A stretch of 64,000 nt of DNA, from positions 1 through 64,000 of the forward strand of contig JBLIEI010000019.1 of NCBI GenBank assembly GCA_047633055.1, in the 5' to 3' direction. A program made the position numbers and the translations under genes. Of this stretch, positions 17,966-26,551 are shown one piece after another (within the stretch, counting starts at the first letter, position 1; the number at the start of each line of letters is the position of its first letter). The DNA comes from CALJFL01 sp047633055. GTDB taxonomy: Bacteria > Pseudomonadota > Gammaproteobacteria > Pseudomonadales > Halieaceae. Under the pieces are notes generated by a model, which was given only the letters and a program-made list of their open reading frames with translations, ran no database searches and was not told where the DNA came from.

Positions 17966-18754
17966 ATGATCAGAGATTTCATTGATAGCATGCCTCTGTG
18001 GGGCGTGCTTCTAACGACCATTACTATCGTCTGGATGGCCACCGAGGTCGGATTTCGGGCAGGTGTTAGCCGCAGTAACAAACCGAGTTTCGATAATGAA
18101 ACCCAAATCAGCTCAATGACCGGCGCCAATCTCGGCCTGCTGGCATTCCTTCTCGCCTTTACTTTCAGCATGGCGGCCGGACATTTCGACACCCGTAAAA
18201 AAATCATTCTGGAAGAAGCGAAGGTAATATCAACAGCATACTTACGGACCAGCCTATTGCCTGGAGAAGCAAGCGCGCAGATAAGGGCGCTGCTGCGCGA
18301 CTATACAGATGTGCGCACCATTAATGTTGGCGACGTTGACGTTGAAGCTGTGATCCGTAAGTCGAAGCTGTTGCAAGCTCAAATGTGGGAGGAAATTGAG
18401 ACTCTGGTCGCTGATGGCGACCTGTCCGTGATGCACAGCTTGTTAATTCAGTCTATTAATGAGGTCTTTGACTCCCACGAGGACCGCGTCGCAGCAGGCT
18501 TACACAATCGCATTCCGCCCACCATCTGGGTTGCACTCTACAGCGTGCTACTTCTTTCCATGCTGGGAATGGGCTTCCACTCTGGCATCAAGGGCTCTCG
18601 TAGCCCTGTACCCACGACTGCCCTCGCCTTGTCGTTCTCTATGGTACTTTTCCTGATCGCGGATCTTGACCGACCTGATTCTGGCCTGGTGACGCCTGAT
18701 CAATCTGCTTTATTGGAGCTCAACAAACAATTTCAAGCGCTGCCAGACCAATAG
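17966..18754 (+). CDS. DUF4239-type (bestrophin-like) membrane protein
   Basis: A 262-residue protein. Residues ~13-30 and ~55-75 (ANLGLLAFLLAFTFSMAAGH) form two membrane spans. A long helical cytoplasmic stretch follows (FDTRKKIILEEAKVISTAYL), and two more spans lie near residues 190-232. It ends its membrane part with VLFLIADLDRPDSG, the motif characteristic of DUF4239/bestrophin-like proteins. Function is not established in the family; an anion channel has been suggested by fold similarity. Preceded by a 52-codon membrane peptide. Confidence 0.75.
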   Translation: MIRDFIDSMPLWGVLLTTITIVWMATEVGFRAGVSRSNKPSFDNETQISSMTGANLGLLAFLLAFTFSMAAGHFDTRKKIILEEAKVISTAYLRTSLLPGEASAQIRALLRDYTDVRTINVGDVDVEAVIRKSKLLQAQMWEEIETLVADGDLSVMHSLLIQSINEVFDSHEDRVAAGLHNRIPPTIWVALYSVLLLSMLGMGFHSGIKGSRSPVPTTALALSFSMVLFLIADLDRPDSGLVTPDQSALLELNKQFQALPDQ

Positions 18755-18761
18755 TGGCCGA

Positions 18762-19172
18762 TTAGGCGTCAGCTATCTGTGCCGTGGCCTCTATCTCAAT
18801 CAGAAAATCGGGTAGTGCCAGCGCCTGCACACCAATCCAGGTATTGGCGGCGGGCATTACCTCACCATAAAACTCTCCCAGCGCTTGCCCGATGGGCTCG
18901 ATAAGTGAAGGCTCATGGTTAACCACATAGGTTCGCAAGCGAACTATGTCGCCAACTCTGGCACCAGCCGCTTCAAGTACGACCTTAAGGTTGGCCAGCG
19001 CCTGCCGTGCCTGTGCACCGACATCGCCGGCCCCCACCACGTTATATTCCTTGTCCCAGGCCACCTGCCCCGCGCAGTGAATGGTGATGTTTCCATCTGA
19101 CTTAACTGCGTGAGAAAATCCATACTCGACACTGCCATAAAGCGCATCGGGGTTAATAGTTTCTCTAGTCAT
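18762..19172 (-). CDS. RidA-family protein (YjgF/YER057c/UK114)
   Basis: A 136-residue trimeric enamine/imine deaminase family member. Features: the GQVAWDKEYNVVGAGDVGAQ strand-helix junction (~35-54), ALANLKVVLEAAGARVGDIV, and IEATAQIADA at the end. Where canonical RidA carries an active-site Arg (about 105) this one reads LPDFLIEIEATA. The Arg is not in the usual place, pointing to one of the Rid1-Rid7 subfamilies rather than RidA itself. It is downstream of the DPP-IV gene and may clear imines from amino-acid oxidation. Confidence 0.85.
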   Translation of the reverse strand: MTRETINPDALYGSVEYGFSHAVKSDGNITIHCAGQVAWDKEYNVVGAGDVGAQARQALANLKVVLEAAGARVGDIVRLRTYVVNHEPSLIEPIGQALGEFYGEVMPAANTWIGVQALALPDFLIEIEATAQIADA

Positions 19173-19219
19173 AATAAGTGCCTCATTGTCGTTGCAATTG
19201 TTAAGCGGCTCTGGAGTCG

Positions 19220-21439
19220 CTAAAGATTGTCGTCGAAATAGCGCGTGATCGTGGTGAACACATGCAACCTGAAATCACTGATGCCATGCCGCTGGTTGGG
19301 ATACACCATCATGTCGAATTGTTTGTCGGCTTTGATCAGTGAATCGGCGAACTGAAGGGTGAAAGCGAATTTCACATTTTCGTCGCCGGTACCATGTATC
19401 AGCAACAGCTTGCCCTGTAGTTTGTCTGCGTAATTCATCACATTTACCGCGGCATAGCCTTCGGGATTCTCCTCGGGGGTGCCCATCCAGCGCTCTACAC
19501 CTACAGCTTGATAGCGCGTTAGATCAATGACGGGGGCAACACTGACTGCCGCCTTGAACAACGGTGCGGCTTTGGTCATGAGTGCGGCCGCGAGATATCC
19601 GCCACCACTCCAGCCCCAAAACCCGATACGCTCCGAATCCACCCAGGGCAAGCTCTTGAGGTAGTTAACACCCTGGATATAGTCCAGTACGGCATACTTA
19701 CCGTACTCGCCATAGGTCAGATTTTTCGCAACCTTGCCCCGCCCTGTGGTTGTCCTGTTGTCCATCGCGAAGATTACGTAGCCATTCTGGGCCAGGTAGC
19801 GATGCCACAGATCCTGCGTTGGACCTCGCTGCGTGCCCCATCGATTAACCACTACCTGAGAACCCGCGTTGCCATAGCCGTAGCTAATGACCGGGTACTT
19901 CTTCGACGGTTCAAAATCCGGAGGCTTGATAATAAAACCGTTGAGCGAAATGCCGTCGTCAGTATCGAAGGAGACAAATTCTGTATGCGTCATTGCATAC
20001 TCATCAAACGCAGGCACCGATTTGGCTACGATTGGCAGGACCTCCTCACCCGCGGCGTTAACGACTGATAGTGACTGCGGCGTACGTGCATCTGAGTGAG
20101 TGGCCAATGCATAGTCAGCATTGGGCGATAGCTGCCAATTGTGCCAGCCCACCTTGTCGGTCAGCTTTTCAACCTGCTTGTCCAGGAGGCTGACACGGTA
20201 AACGTGTTGGTCAATCAATGAATCTTTCTTCGCATAGAAGTAAACCCAACGCTCGTCTTCATCAACTCCAATGACGGAATCTACCGACCAATCCCCCTGC
20301 GTGAGCATTTGCCCCTCTTCGCCCGCCTCTATTTGGTAGAGGTGCCGGTACCCGCTTTTTTCACTGGTCCAGATTACGGTTCCGTCCGCCAGTGGCTGTA
20401 AATCATTGGTGATGTCAATCCAGGCCGGATCATTATCCTGTAGCACCAGCGTGGCCTTTTGCTGCCCCGGTTCGGCGTACCAAAGCTTCAAGGTATTGTG
20501 GTCGCGAGTTAGATGTTGGATATACAGACCATCCGAGCTTGTATTCCAGTGCATCTGCGCAAGATAGTCATCGGGGTCATGCCCGACATCAATCCAATCA
20601 GTCTTACCCGATTGAAGCGCATGGACGCCGATCCGATTAACCGCATGCTTCTCACTGGTGTTTGGATAATGGAAGGTCCGCACCTCACTGTAGCTGTGGA
20701 GTTCATCGATCAGTGGATAGAACCGCACTTCGGTAGCATCCATGCGCCAAAATGCGATTCGCTTCCCATCGGGCGACCAACGCCAACCGTCGACAGGCCC
20801 AAACTCGGTACTGCCGTAGTCAAAAATTCCATTAAAAATATCGCCGTCACCATCGCTGGTAACTGCCCTGGACTGACCAGAATCAAGATCAACTGTATAA
20901 ATATTGTTAGCAACAACAAAGCCGACATTACGACCATCAGGTGCCAGCTTCACCAGCTGCAACTGCTGTCCCTCTACTCCCAGCGGGCGCAGCATCCTCT
21001 TATTGGTCTGATAAAGATACCAGGACGCGCTTCGATAGCCTTGCCAGTCGGTAGTCACCAGACCCTGCAGCAAAATCACGTTATTTTCTGGCTGCCACTG
21101 AAAATCTGTCAGTGTAAAGTTCTCTGGCAAACCGCTGACATCACTGAGAGCGAGCGCTGTTGTAAGCTGCCCGGACTCCACCGCCCGACTGACGATACGC
21201 TGACCTTTTTCACCTGACTCTATAAAGGCATAGCTATTGCTGTTCGGCAGCCACGCAATGGACTTGGGTAATTGCGCGGTAAAAGTGTCGCTGGCAAAGA
21301 TCGTTTGTATGTCCAGCGGCTTACCAGGAGCGGCATGCAGTGCAGGCAGCGTCAACAAGATCATCGTAGCGCCAAGCATCATCGCTATAACCCTGCACAG
21401 CAATACTTCAGAACGTAGTCCGGCTGAACTAAATTTCAC
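19220..21439 (-). CDS. dipeptidyl-peptidase IV-like serine peptidase (S9B)
   Basis: Exported peptidase of 739 residues, removing Xaa-Pro (or Xaa-Ala) dipeptides from peptide N-termini. A signal peptide (MILLTLPALHAAPGKP) leads to the DPP-IV N-terminal beta-propeller (NSNSYAFIESGEKGQRI; GWRWSPDGKRIAFWRMDATE). The C-terminal hydrolase has the nucleophile in GFWGWSGGGYLAAAL, the Asp in LLIHGTGDENV and the His in VYPNQRHGISD. The start is GTG at 21439 with AAGGAG 7 nt upstream. It sits with RidA, a VOC protein, a prolidase-like amidohydrolase and two DUF885 genes, which suggests proline-peptide use. Confidence 0.93.
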   Translation of the reverse strand: MKFSSAGLRSEVLLCRVIAMMLGATMILLTLPALHAAPGKPLDIQTIFASDTFTAQLPKSIAWLPNSNSYAFIESGEKGQRIVSRAVESGQLTTALALSDVSGLPENFTLTDFQWQPENNVILLQGLVTTDWQGYRSASWYLYQTNKRMLRPLGVEGQQLQLVKLAPDGRNVGFVVANNIYTVDLDSGQSRAVTSDGDGDIFNGIFDYGSTEFGPVDGWRWSPDGKRIAFWRMDATEVRFYPLIDELHSYSEVRTFHYPNTSEKHAVNRIGVHALQSGKTDWIDVGHDPDDYLAQMHWNTSSDGLYIQHLTRDHNTLKLWYAEPGQQKATLVLQDNDPAWIDITNDLQPLADGTVIWTSEKSGYRHLYQIEAGEEGQMLTQGDWSVDSVIGVDEDERWVYFYAKKDSLIDQHVYRVSLLDKQVEKLTDKVGWHNWQLSPNADYALATHSDARTPQSLSVVNAAGEEVLPIVAKSVPAFDEYAMTHTEFVSFDTDDGISLNGFIIKPPDFEPSKKYPVISYGYGNAGSQVVVNRWGTQRGPTQDLWHRYLAQNGYVIFAMDNRTTTGRGKVAKNLTYGEYGKYAVLDYIQGVNYLKSLPWVDSERIGFWGWSGGGYLAAALMTKAAPLFKAAVSVAPVIDLTRYQAVGVERWMGTPEENPEGYAAVNVMNYADKLQGKLLLIHGTGDENVKFAFTLQFADSLIKADKQFDMMVYPNQRHGISDFRLHVFTTITRYFDDNL

Positions 21440-21497
21440 AATGATCTCCTTGTGATCGCCGTGCCGATAATCATTACCTTCACATCGGCGATGTCAA

Positions 21498-21989
21498 TCA
21501 GGTGTATTGCACCAATTCCATTTGGTGACCAAATGGATCAAGTACATACCAAGACCGTGAATTCGGCCCGGGCCCACTTTCCGTCACAATGGGTCCTTCC
21601 ATAGAAGTGCAGCCATGGCCATCAAGATACTCTATGGCGACCTTGACATCCTCAACCTCAAGGCAGATATGCCGGCAGCCCACATCGCAATTTCGCGGCG
21701 ATATGGTTTTCGCATCGGCAGGACGCTCGTACTGAAAAAGCTCCATGTCGAGGTTGTCACACAATTTAAGCATGGCGATATACAGGCGGGCATCTGGCAC
21801 ATTCACATGTGCGTCGGTCCAATCGCGCCCATCATCCATATGCGGGATTTCGGCCGCATCGAAAGGTCCCATTCGATACCGCAGTGTTGCACCCATTACC
21901 TCGGTGTAAAAGGTAACTGCTTTGTCGATGTCGCTGACCGTCAGCGACACATGATCTGCTCGTTTAAATAGGGGTTTGTTGTCAGACAT
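21498..21989 (-). CDS. VOC-family (glyoxalase/dioxygenase fold) protein
   Basis: A 163-residue two-module VOC protein. Likely metal ligands are His in RADHVSLTVSDI (first strand), Glu in DMELFQYERP, His in VGCRHICLEVEDV and Glu in GHQMELVQYT, the complete His-Glu-His-Glu arrangement of a glyoxalase-I/fosfomycin-resistance-type site. The product is full length for the family. Reaction cannot be set from sequence: lyase, epimerase and dioxygenase activities all occur on this fold. Same strand as the surrounding peptide-use genes. Confidence 0.85.
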   Translation of the reverse strand: MSDNKPLFKRADHVSLTVSDIDKAVTFYTEVMGATLRYRMGPFDAAEIPHMDDGRDWTDAHVNVPDARLYIAMLKLCDNLDMELFQYERPADAKTISPRNCDVGCRHICLEVEDVKVAIEYLDGHGCTSMEGPIVTESGPGPNSRSWYVLDPFGHQMELVQYT

Positions 21990-22009
21990 ATTTTCGTCTC
22001 CGATAGAAA

Positions 22010-23326
22010 TTAACCAATGAGTAAGGTGTAATAATGTGGTGCCTTGGTTACGGCTAGCACGAGTGAAACTGCGAGCCCGATGATCAGTATTGCGTTACGC
22101 CACCACTCTGCGCGAAACGCTTTCATTACGCTGTCATTGTTAACTAACAAGATCACAATCACGTAAACCAGTGGAATTACCACCACGTTGATGCCCATCA
22201 ACAAAATCACTTTGAGCAGTGCGGGGAACTCCCAAAATGGAGCCAACAACGCCGCGGCCAGAACAAAAGCGAACAGCAACCGTTGGTAGGTTTTGTTGTC
22301 TTGACTGAAACGCCAGGGTCGACCCAGCATATCCAGAATGAAGTAAATCGTGACCTGCGCGGTCACCACCAATGTTGTCATGGCGGCAATGAACAGGCCC
22401 AGTGAAAATATCATCGGTCCGAGAAAAGACAGTACCGCAGGTAAGGCGTTGCTAAAGACCGCAGATGCCTGGCCTACGTCGGCAAAGCTCGCATGATCGG
22501 TTAAGGAGTTCAAGGCAAAGCCACCCGCCACCAGCACGAAGAAAGCATACGCTCCAAAAATAAAACCGAGATTAACAACCGCGCGGCGGAACGCTTGTGA
22601 TAGTTCGGCCTTATTCCCACCGGCATTAGCGGCGAGATACGGCATGCCCAGCAGAGCGCCTGGCGCAATTGCTGCGCCAACCATGGCGATGATCGAACTG
22701 GTTGCTACGCGAGGTGTATCACTATCAGGAACAGGAAGATCCGGCGGTATCGAGGGAACAAACCCATCAAGAATGGCACGCCATTCAGTAAAGCCGCGCA
22801 CCGCGACCAGCAGAAAACAGAAGAACATGACTACCATTAGCAATGACATCACGCGCTGCATACGGTCATAGCCCTGAGAAAATACCAGCCACAGAATGCC
22901 CGCCGAAAGTGATAACGACAGCAGGACTTCGAATGCCAGCGAGACGGGTTGCGATTCACTGATACCGGACGGAGGAAGACCTACAAGCGAAGTAAAGGCG
23001 GAGGTGATCACTGAAATTTGGCCCATCGCCACGAGAAAATGAACTGGAACATTGATCAGCAGTATCAGCCATGCGAACCCAGGGTGGATCCGTGACTTTA
23101 TCAGTTCAAACATGCCCTGATCAGGATTGAGCGCACCAATACGTGATGAGCTGTCTACAGAGATCACGAACACTGGCAGTAGCAGTAGAATCACCCAAAG
23201 CAAATCATAGCCAAACCAGGCACCGGCAAGCAGGAACGATGCAACCGCACCTGCCCCCATAGTACCCGCCGCTATCACCGCGGTCGGCCCTACCAGGTTT
23301 TGGAATGTGCGGATGACCACGTTCAT
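22010..23326 (-). CDS. Nramp-superfamily transporter with non-canonical substrate motifs
   Basis: A 438-residue carrier with about eleven hydrophobic segments in an Nramp/LeuT-like layout. TM1 reads GTMGAGAVASFLLAGAWFGY and TM6 reads AAIAPGALLGMPYLAAN. Canonical Nramp metal carriers have DPGN in TM1 and MPH in TM6; neither ligand set is kept (only MP remains). It is therefore unlikely to be a normal Mn2+/Fe2+ importer. Its placement between a VOC gene and a prolidase-like amidohydrolase suggests a small organic substrate, which is inference. ATG start at 23326. Confidence 0.75.
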   Translation of the reverse strand: MNVVIRTFQNLVGPTAVIAAGTMGAGAVASFLLAGAWFGYDLLWVILLLLPVFVISVDSSSRIGALNPDQGMFELIKSRIHPGFAWLILLINVPVHFLVAMGQISVITSAFTSLVGLPPSGISESQPVSLAFEVLLSLSLSAGILWLVFSQGYDRMQRVMSLLMVVMFFCFLLVAVRGFTEWRAILDGFVPSIPPDLPVPDSDTPRVATSSIIAMVGAAIAPGALLGMPYLAANAGGNKAELSQAFRRAVVNLGFIFGAYAFFVLVAGGFALNSLTDHASFADVGQASAVFSNALPAVLSFLGPMIFSLGLFIAAMTTLVVTAQVTIYFILDMLGRPWRFSQDNKTYQRLLFAFVLAAALLAPFWEFPALLKVILLMGINVVVIPLVYVIVILLVNNDSVMKAFRAEWWRNAILIIGLAVSLVLAVTKAPHYYTLLIG

Positions 23327-23417
23327 TGTTGCCCACCCTGTTTTGCCAACAGGGCATGCTGCCCGTACAAACGGACCGTAACGGGACTCAGCGCATCAAC
23401 TGCAGGGGCATCGCGAT

Positions 23418-24701
23418 TCATTGAGCTTCATCGTGCCGATAGATTGTGCCACCTTTCATCACCATGGTGATCGAACGCAATGCGCTGATGTCCGCGACAG
23501 GGTCAGCTGAAACAGCAACAATGTCTGCGTATTTACCCACTTCCAGGGAACCGATGTCGTCCTCTGCCCCCAACATCTTCGCGGGCTCTATAGTCGCCGC
23601 ACGTAACGCTCTCAATGGAGTCATACCGGCCTCAACATAGTACTCTGCTTCACGGACCGTTGCCGTAGTGCCGTCGTTAGGCTCATCAGGCAATTGATCT
23701 GTTCCCAGCGCGATATTAACGTCCTCATCAATCGCTGTGCGCAGAGAATCCCAATGTATCTTGCCAACAGAATTACGACGCTCGAGATACCACTGGGGCG
23801 AGCCGATAGCCTCAAAGAAAGGTTGAGTGGCGGGCTGGCTAACCACAATTGTCGGCACCAGCCAGGTACCGGCACGCGCCATCTTCTTCAACACAGCGCG
23901 GTCGAGCATGTAACCATGCTCAATACTATCTATGCCAGCATCAACCGCCACAGAAGTCGCTGCAGAAGATCCTGAGTGTGCTGCGACCTTGACCCCAAAT
24001 CGATGTGCCGCGTCTACCACCGCATTAATTTCTTCTGGTGTCATCAGCGCTTCTGCGATGGCACCACCGTCGGTGGCAATACCACCGGAGATGAGTATTT
24101 TAATCCAGTCAGCGCCCAGGCCGATCTGCTTGCGGGCCGCTTTGACCAGTTCGTCTGGTCCGTCGGCATAGATTACCCCGGCTTCTGAACCGTGCCCACC
24201 CGTAATGATGACTGCCTCGCCAGCGCTGAATATTCGCGGACCATGGCTCTCACCCTTGTTGATTGATTTCTTCAGAGCAATATCACCATAGCGATGCTCT
24301 CCCGGAAGCCGCACAGTGGTCACACCGGCTTGTAACACCTTTTCAGCGTTAGCGGCCATTCGCAATACAGCCGCGGCCTCGGTTTCATTCGCCAGTTGTG
24401 CCTGCATCTTGCCCGGCAGGATCAAACCCAGGTGAACATGCATATTCATCAAGCCCGGGATCAACCATTGACCACTGGCATCTACAATTTCCGCACCAGC
24501 GGGAATCTCTACCTCGGAGCGACTTCCAATAGCAGCAATACGCTCGCCATCCACCAAAATGACAGCATCTTGCAGTGGTTTTTTGCCGTCAAGATTGACG
24601 ATGGTACCGCCAACGATAGCGGTGGTCGCCGCGCTAACCGGCAGCATGACCAGCAACTGACAAGTGAGCACAGCAGCTGCGCGTAAAAGTTTTATTTTCA
24701 T
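23418..24701 (-). CDS. exported metal-dependent amidohydrolase (imidazolonepropionase/prolidase-like)
   Basis: A 427-residue TIM-barrel hydrolase with a signal peptide (MKIKLLRAAAVLTCQLLVM...VSAAT). Metal-site residues are HVH in LMNMHVHLGL, a candidate carboxylated Lys in ADWIKILISGG, His in VKVAAHSGSSA, His in DSIEHGYML and Asp in IALGTDQLPDEP. This subgroup includes Xaa-Pro and Xaa-Arg/Lys dipeptidases, and the neighbouring DPP-IV makes Xaa-Pro dipeptides a good guess. The ATG at 24701 was preferred over one 24 nt upstream because it begins at the signal peptide. Next gene upstream ends 30 nt away: likely one operon. Confidence 0.88.
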   Translation of the reverse strand: MKIKLLRAAAVLTCQLLVMLPVSAATTAIVGGTIVNLDGKKPLQDAVILVDGERIAAIGSRSEVEIPAGAEIVDASGQWLIPGLMNMHVHLGLILPGKMQAQLANETEAAAVLRMAANAEKVLQAGVTTVRLPGEHRYGDIALKKSINKGESHGPRIFSAGEAVIITGGHGSEAGVIYADGPDELVKAARKQIGLGADWIKILISGGIATDGGAIAEALMTPEEINAVVDAAHRFGVKVAAHSGSSAATSVAVDAGIDSIEHGYMLDRAVLKKMARAGTWLVPTIVVSQPATQPFFEAIGSPQWYLERRNSVGKIHWDSLRTAIDEDVNIALGTDQLPDEPNDGTTATVREAEYYVEAGMTPLRALRAATIEPAKMLGAEDDIGSLEVGKYADIVAVSADPVADISALRSITMVMKGGTIYRHDEAQ

Positions 24702-24730
24702 GAAATTACTTCTCTCGTTATGCATTAGTT

Positions 24731-26551
24731 TTACGGTTGAGATACAGCTTCATCCGCTATTTTCCAAGCCTCTACCTCTTCCCGCAACAAGCTAAGCGGT
24801 AGCGGACCATTTTCAAGGATCAGCGCATGAAATGCGGCTAGATCGAATTCACTGCCGAGTCGCTGCTCTGCACCGGCTCGCAGATCGATCATCACCTGCA
24901 TGCCAATTTTGAATGCCGTGGCCTGGCCAGGTACCGCCATGTACCGGTCGACTGCACGTTCGTTATTTTCCTCTGAGCTGGCGGTATTGCTATTGAGGTA
25001 CTCAATCGCCTCTGCGCGGCTCCACTCTTTCAGATGTAGACCACTATCGACTACCAGACGACACGCCCGCCAGAGCTCACCTGCGAGTTGACCAAACTGA
25101 GCATAGTCATCCTCGTACAGACCAAGCTCATCGGCCAGATACTCCGCGTAAAGGGCCCAGCCTTCGGTAAAGGCCGTGTTAGACCACCAGATATAATACT
25201 GACGAATCTCCGGGATATCTCGAGACAGCATGACGGAAGATTGTAGATGGTGTCCAGGCACCCCTTCGTGGAAAAGAAGCGCCGGAAGATCGAACGTACT
25301 GAGGCTACTCATGTCATACATACCAAGGTACACGGTTCCAACATTATCATTGTCAGGGCTACCCGACTCATAAAACCCGACCGGAGCAGATTTCTCGCGA
25401 AACGCCTCGATACGGCGTATTTGCAGTGGATGGGGCATGGGGTAAGGCAGTATTTGATCCATGGTGCCGTGAGCTTGGCCGGCCAAGTGCTGCGCCAGTT
25501 CCAGATAGGCCTGCCGCCCTTCGTCCGTATTGGGAAAGTAAAAGGCAGGGTCAGTCTTTAAATGGGCAAAGAACGCTTTGAGATCGCCGGGAAATGCGAC
25601 TCGCTGGCGAATTTTATCCATTTCACCTTGTATACGTTCAACCTCAGACAAACCGAGTTGATGAATCTGCTTTGGGCTAAACTCAGCGGTGGTATATTGA
25701 TCAATAAGAAACTCATAAAATTCAGCACCGTCGGGCAGCGCCCAAACACCCGTGTCTGTCGCGTCTGCGATACCGCTTTTCAATTCTTCTATCAGCATCG
25801 TATAAGCTGGCACAAAGTTTTCAGCGTATGCCGTACGGGCCTCAGCGAGCAGCGCTTCGCTTTCTCCATCATCTAAATTGAGGCCGGTCAGCTTCTTTTC
25901 AAAATTGGCCAGAATGACGTTTTCATCTCCCTCGATAATCGATCGAGCACCATCAATAAGGCGCTCTGCGACCGCGGGAGGAATACGAATACCCATTGCC
26001 CGACGTGCCTGCAAGTGCTCGGCTAGTTGCTGTAGCGGAACCGGCACCTTGCGTAACCGCTCCACGTAAAGTTCCGCGCTTTGCCGCGAGTCTATCGGAT
26101 GACTGTTCAATAGTGTCCCGGCGATCGTCAGATGGGGGCCCACAATTTGATTAATCGGGTTCAGGTGATACCGCCAGCGATAGCGCTTCAGGCGCAACTC
26201 CAGTTCTGCCTCAAACGCGCGATAGTCCACCTGTGACGGTCGATCCAGCGTCTGGAAATCTATTTCTGCCCTTAGGGTCTGAAGGTCTTGTTTCGCTTGC
26301 TCCGCTTCCAGATCCCATGCCCCAAGAGACAGATCAAACCACTCGCCACTTGAGGCATTGGAGCCCAGACGCGAAGCAAGTACGGGATCAGCAGCCACAC
26401 GACGTTCAAAGACAGTGTTCAGGAATTGCTCCAAGCCTTGCGTCTCTAAAGGCTGCGCCGGCGGGGGTTCAGCGTTGCTGCAAGATAGCGAGCCTAGTGC
26501 CATAGCGACTATCAGCAGCAAGCTAACGACTGGTGTCATATTATTCTTCAT
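24731..26551 (-). CDS. DUF885 lipoprotein, putative metallopeptidase (copy 1)
   Basis: A 606-residue DUF885 protein, full length for the family. A lipobox (LGSLSC, Cys at about 24) marks it as a lipoprotein. The signature LLFHEGVPGHHLQSS near residue 440 is the HExxPGHxxQ metal-site motif, with a downstream acidic stretch TEGWALYAEYLADELGLY providing a likely third ligand. Members are presumed carboxypeptidase-like metallopeptidases. The start overlaps the stop of copy 2 by 4 nt (ATGA), so both are made from one message and are probably complementary in specificity. Confidence 0.88.
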   Translation of the reverse strand: MKNNMTPVVSLLLIVAMALGSLSCSNAEPPPAQPLETQGLEQFLNTVFERRVAADPVLASRLGSNASSGEWFDLSLGAWDLEAEQAKQDLQTLRAEIDFQTLDRPSQVDYRAFEAELELRLKRYRWRYHLNPINQIVGPHLTIAGTLLNSHPIDSRQSAELYVERLRKVPVPLQQLAEHLQARRAMGIRIPPAVAERLIDGARSIIEGDENVILANFEKKLTGLNLDDGESEALLAEARTAYAENFVPAYTMLIEELKSGIADATDTGVWALPDGAEFYEFLIDQYTTAEFSPKQIHQLGLSEVERIQGEMDKIRQRVAFPGDLKAFFAHLKTDPAFYFPNTDEGRQAYLELAQHLAGQAHGTMDQILPYPMPHPLQIRRIEAFREKSAPVGFYESGSPDNDNVGTVYLGMYDMSSLSTFDLPALLFHEGVPGHHLQSSVMLSRDIPEIRQYYIWWSNTAFTEGWALYAEYLADELGLYEDDYAQFGQLAGELWRACRLVVDSGLHLKEWSRAEAIEYLNSNTASSEENNERAVDRYMAVPGQATAFKIGMQVMIDLRAGAEQRLGSEFDLAAFHALILENGPLPLSLLREEVEAWKIADEAVSQP

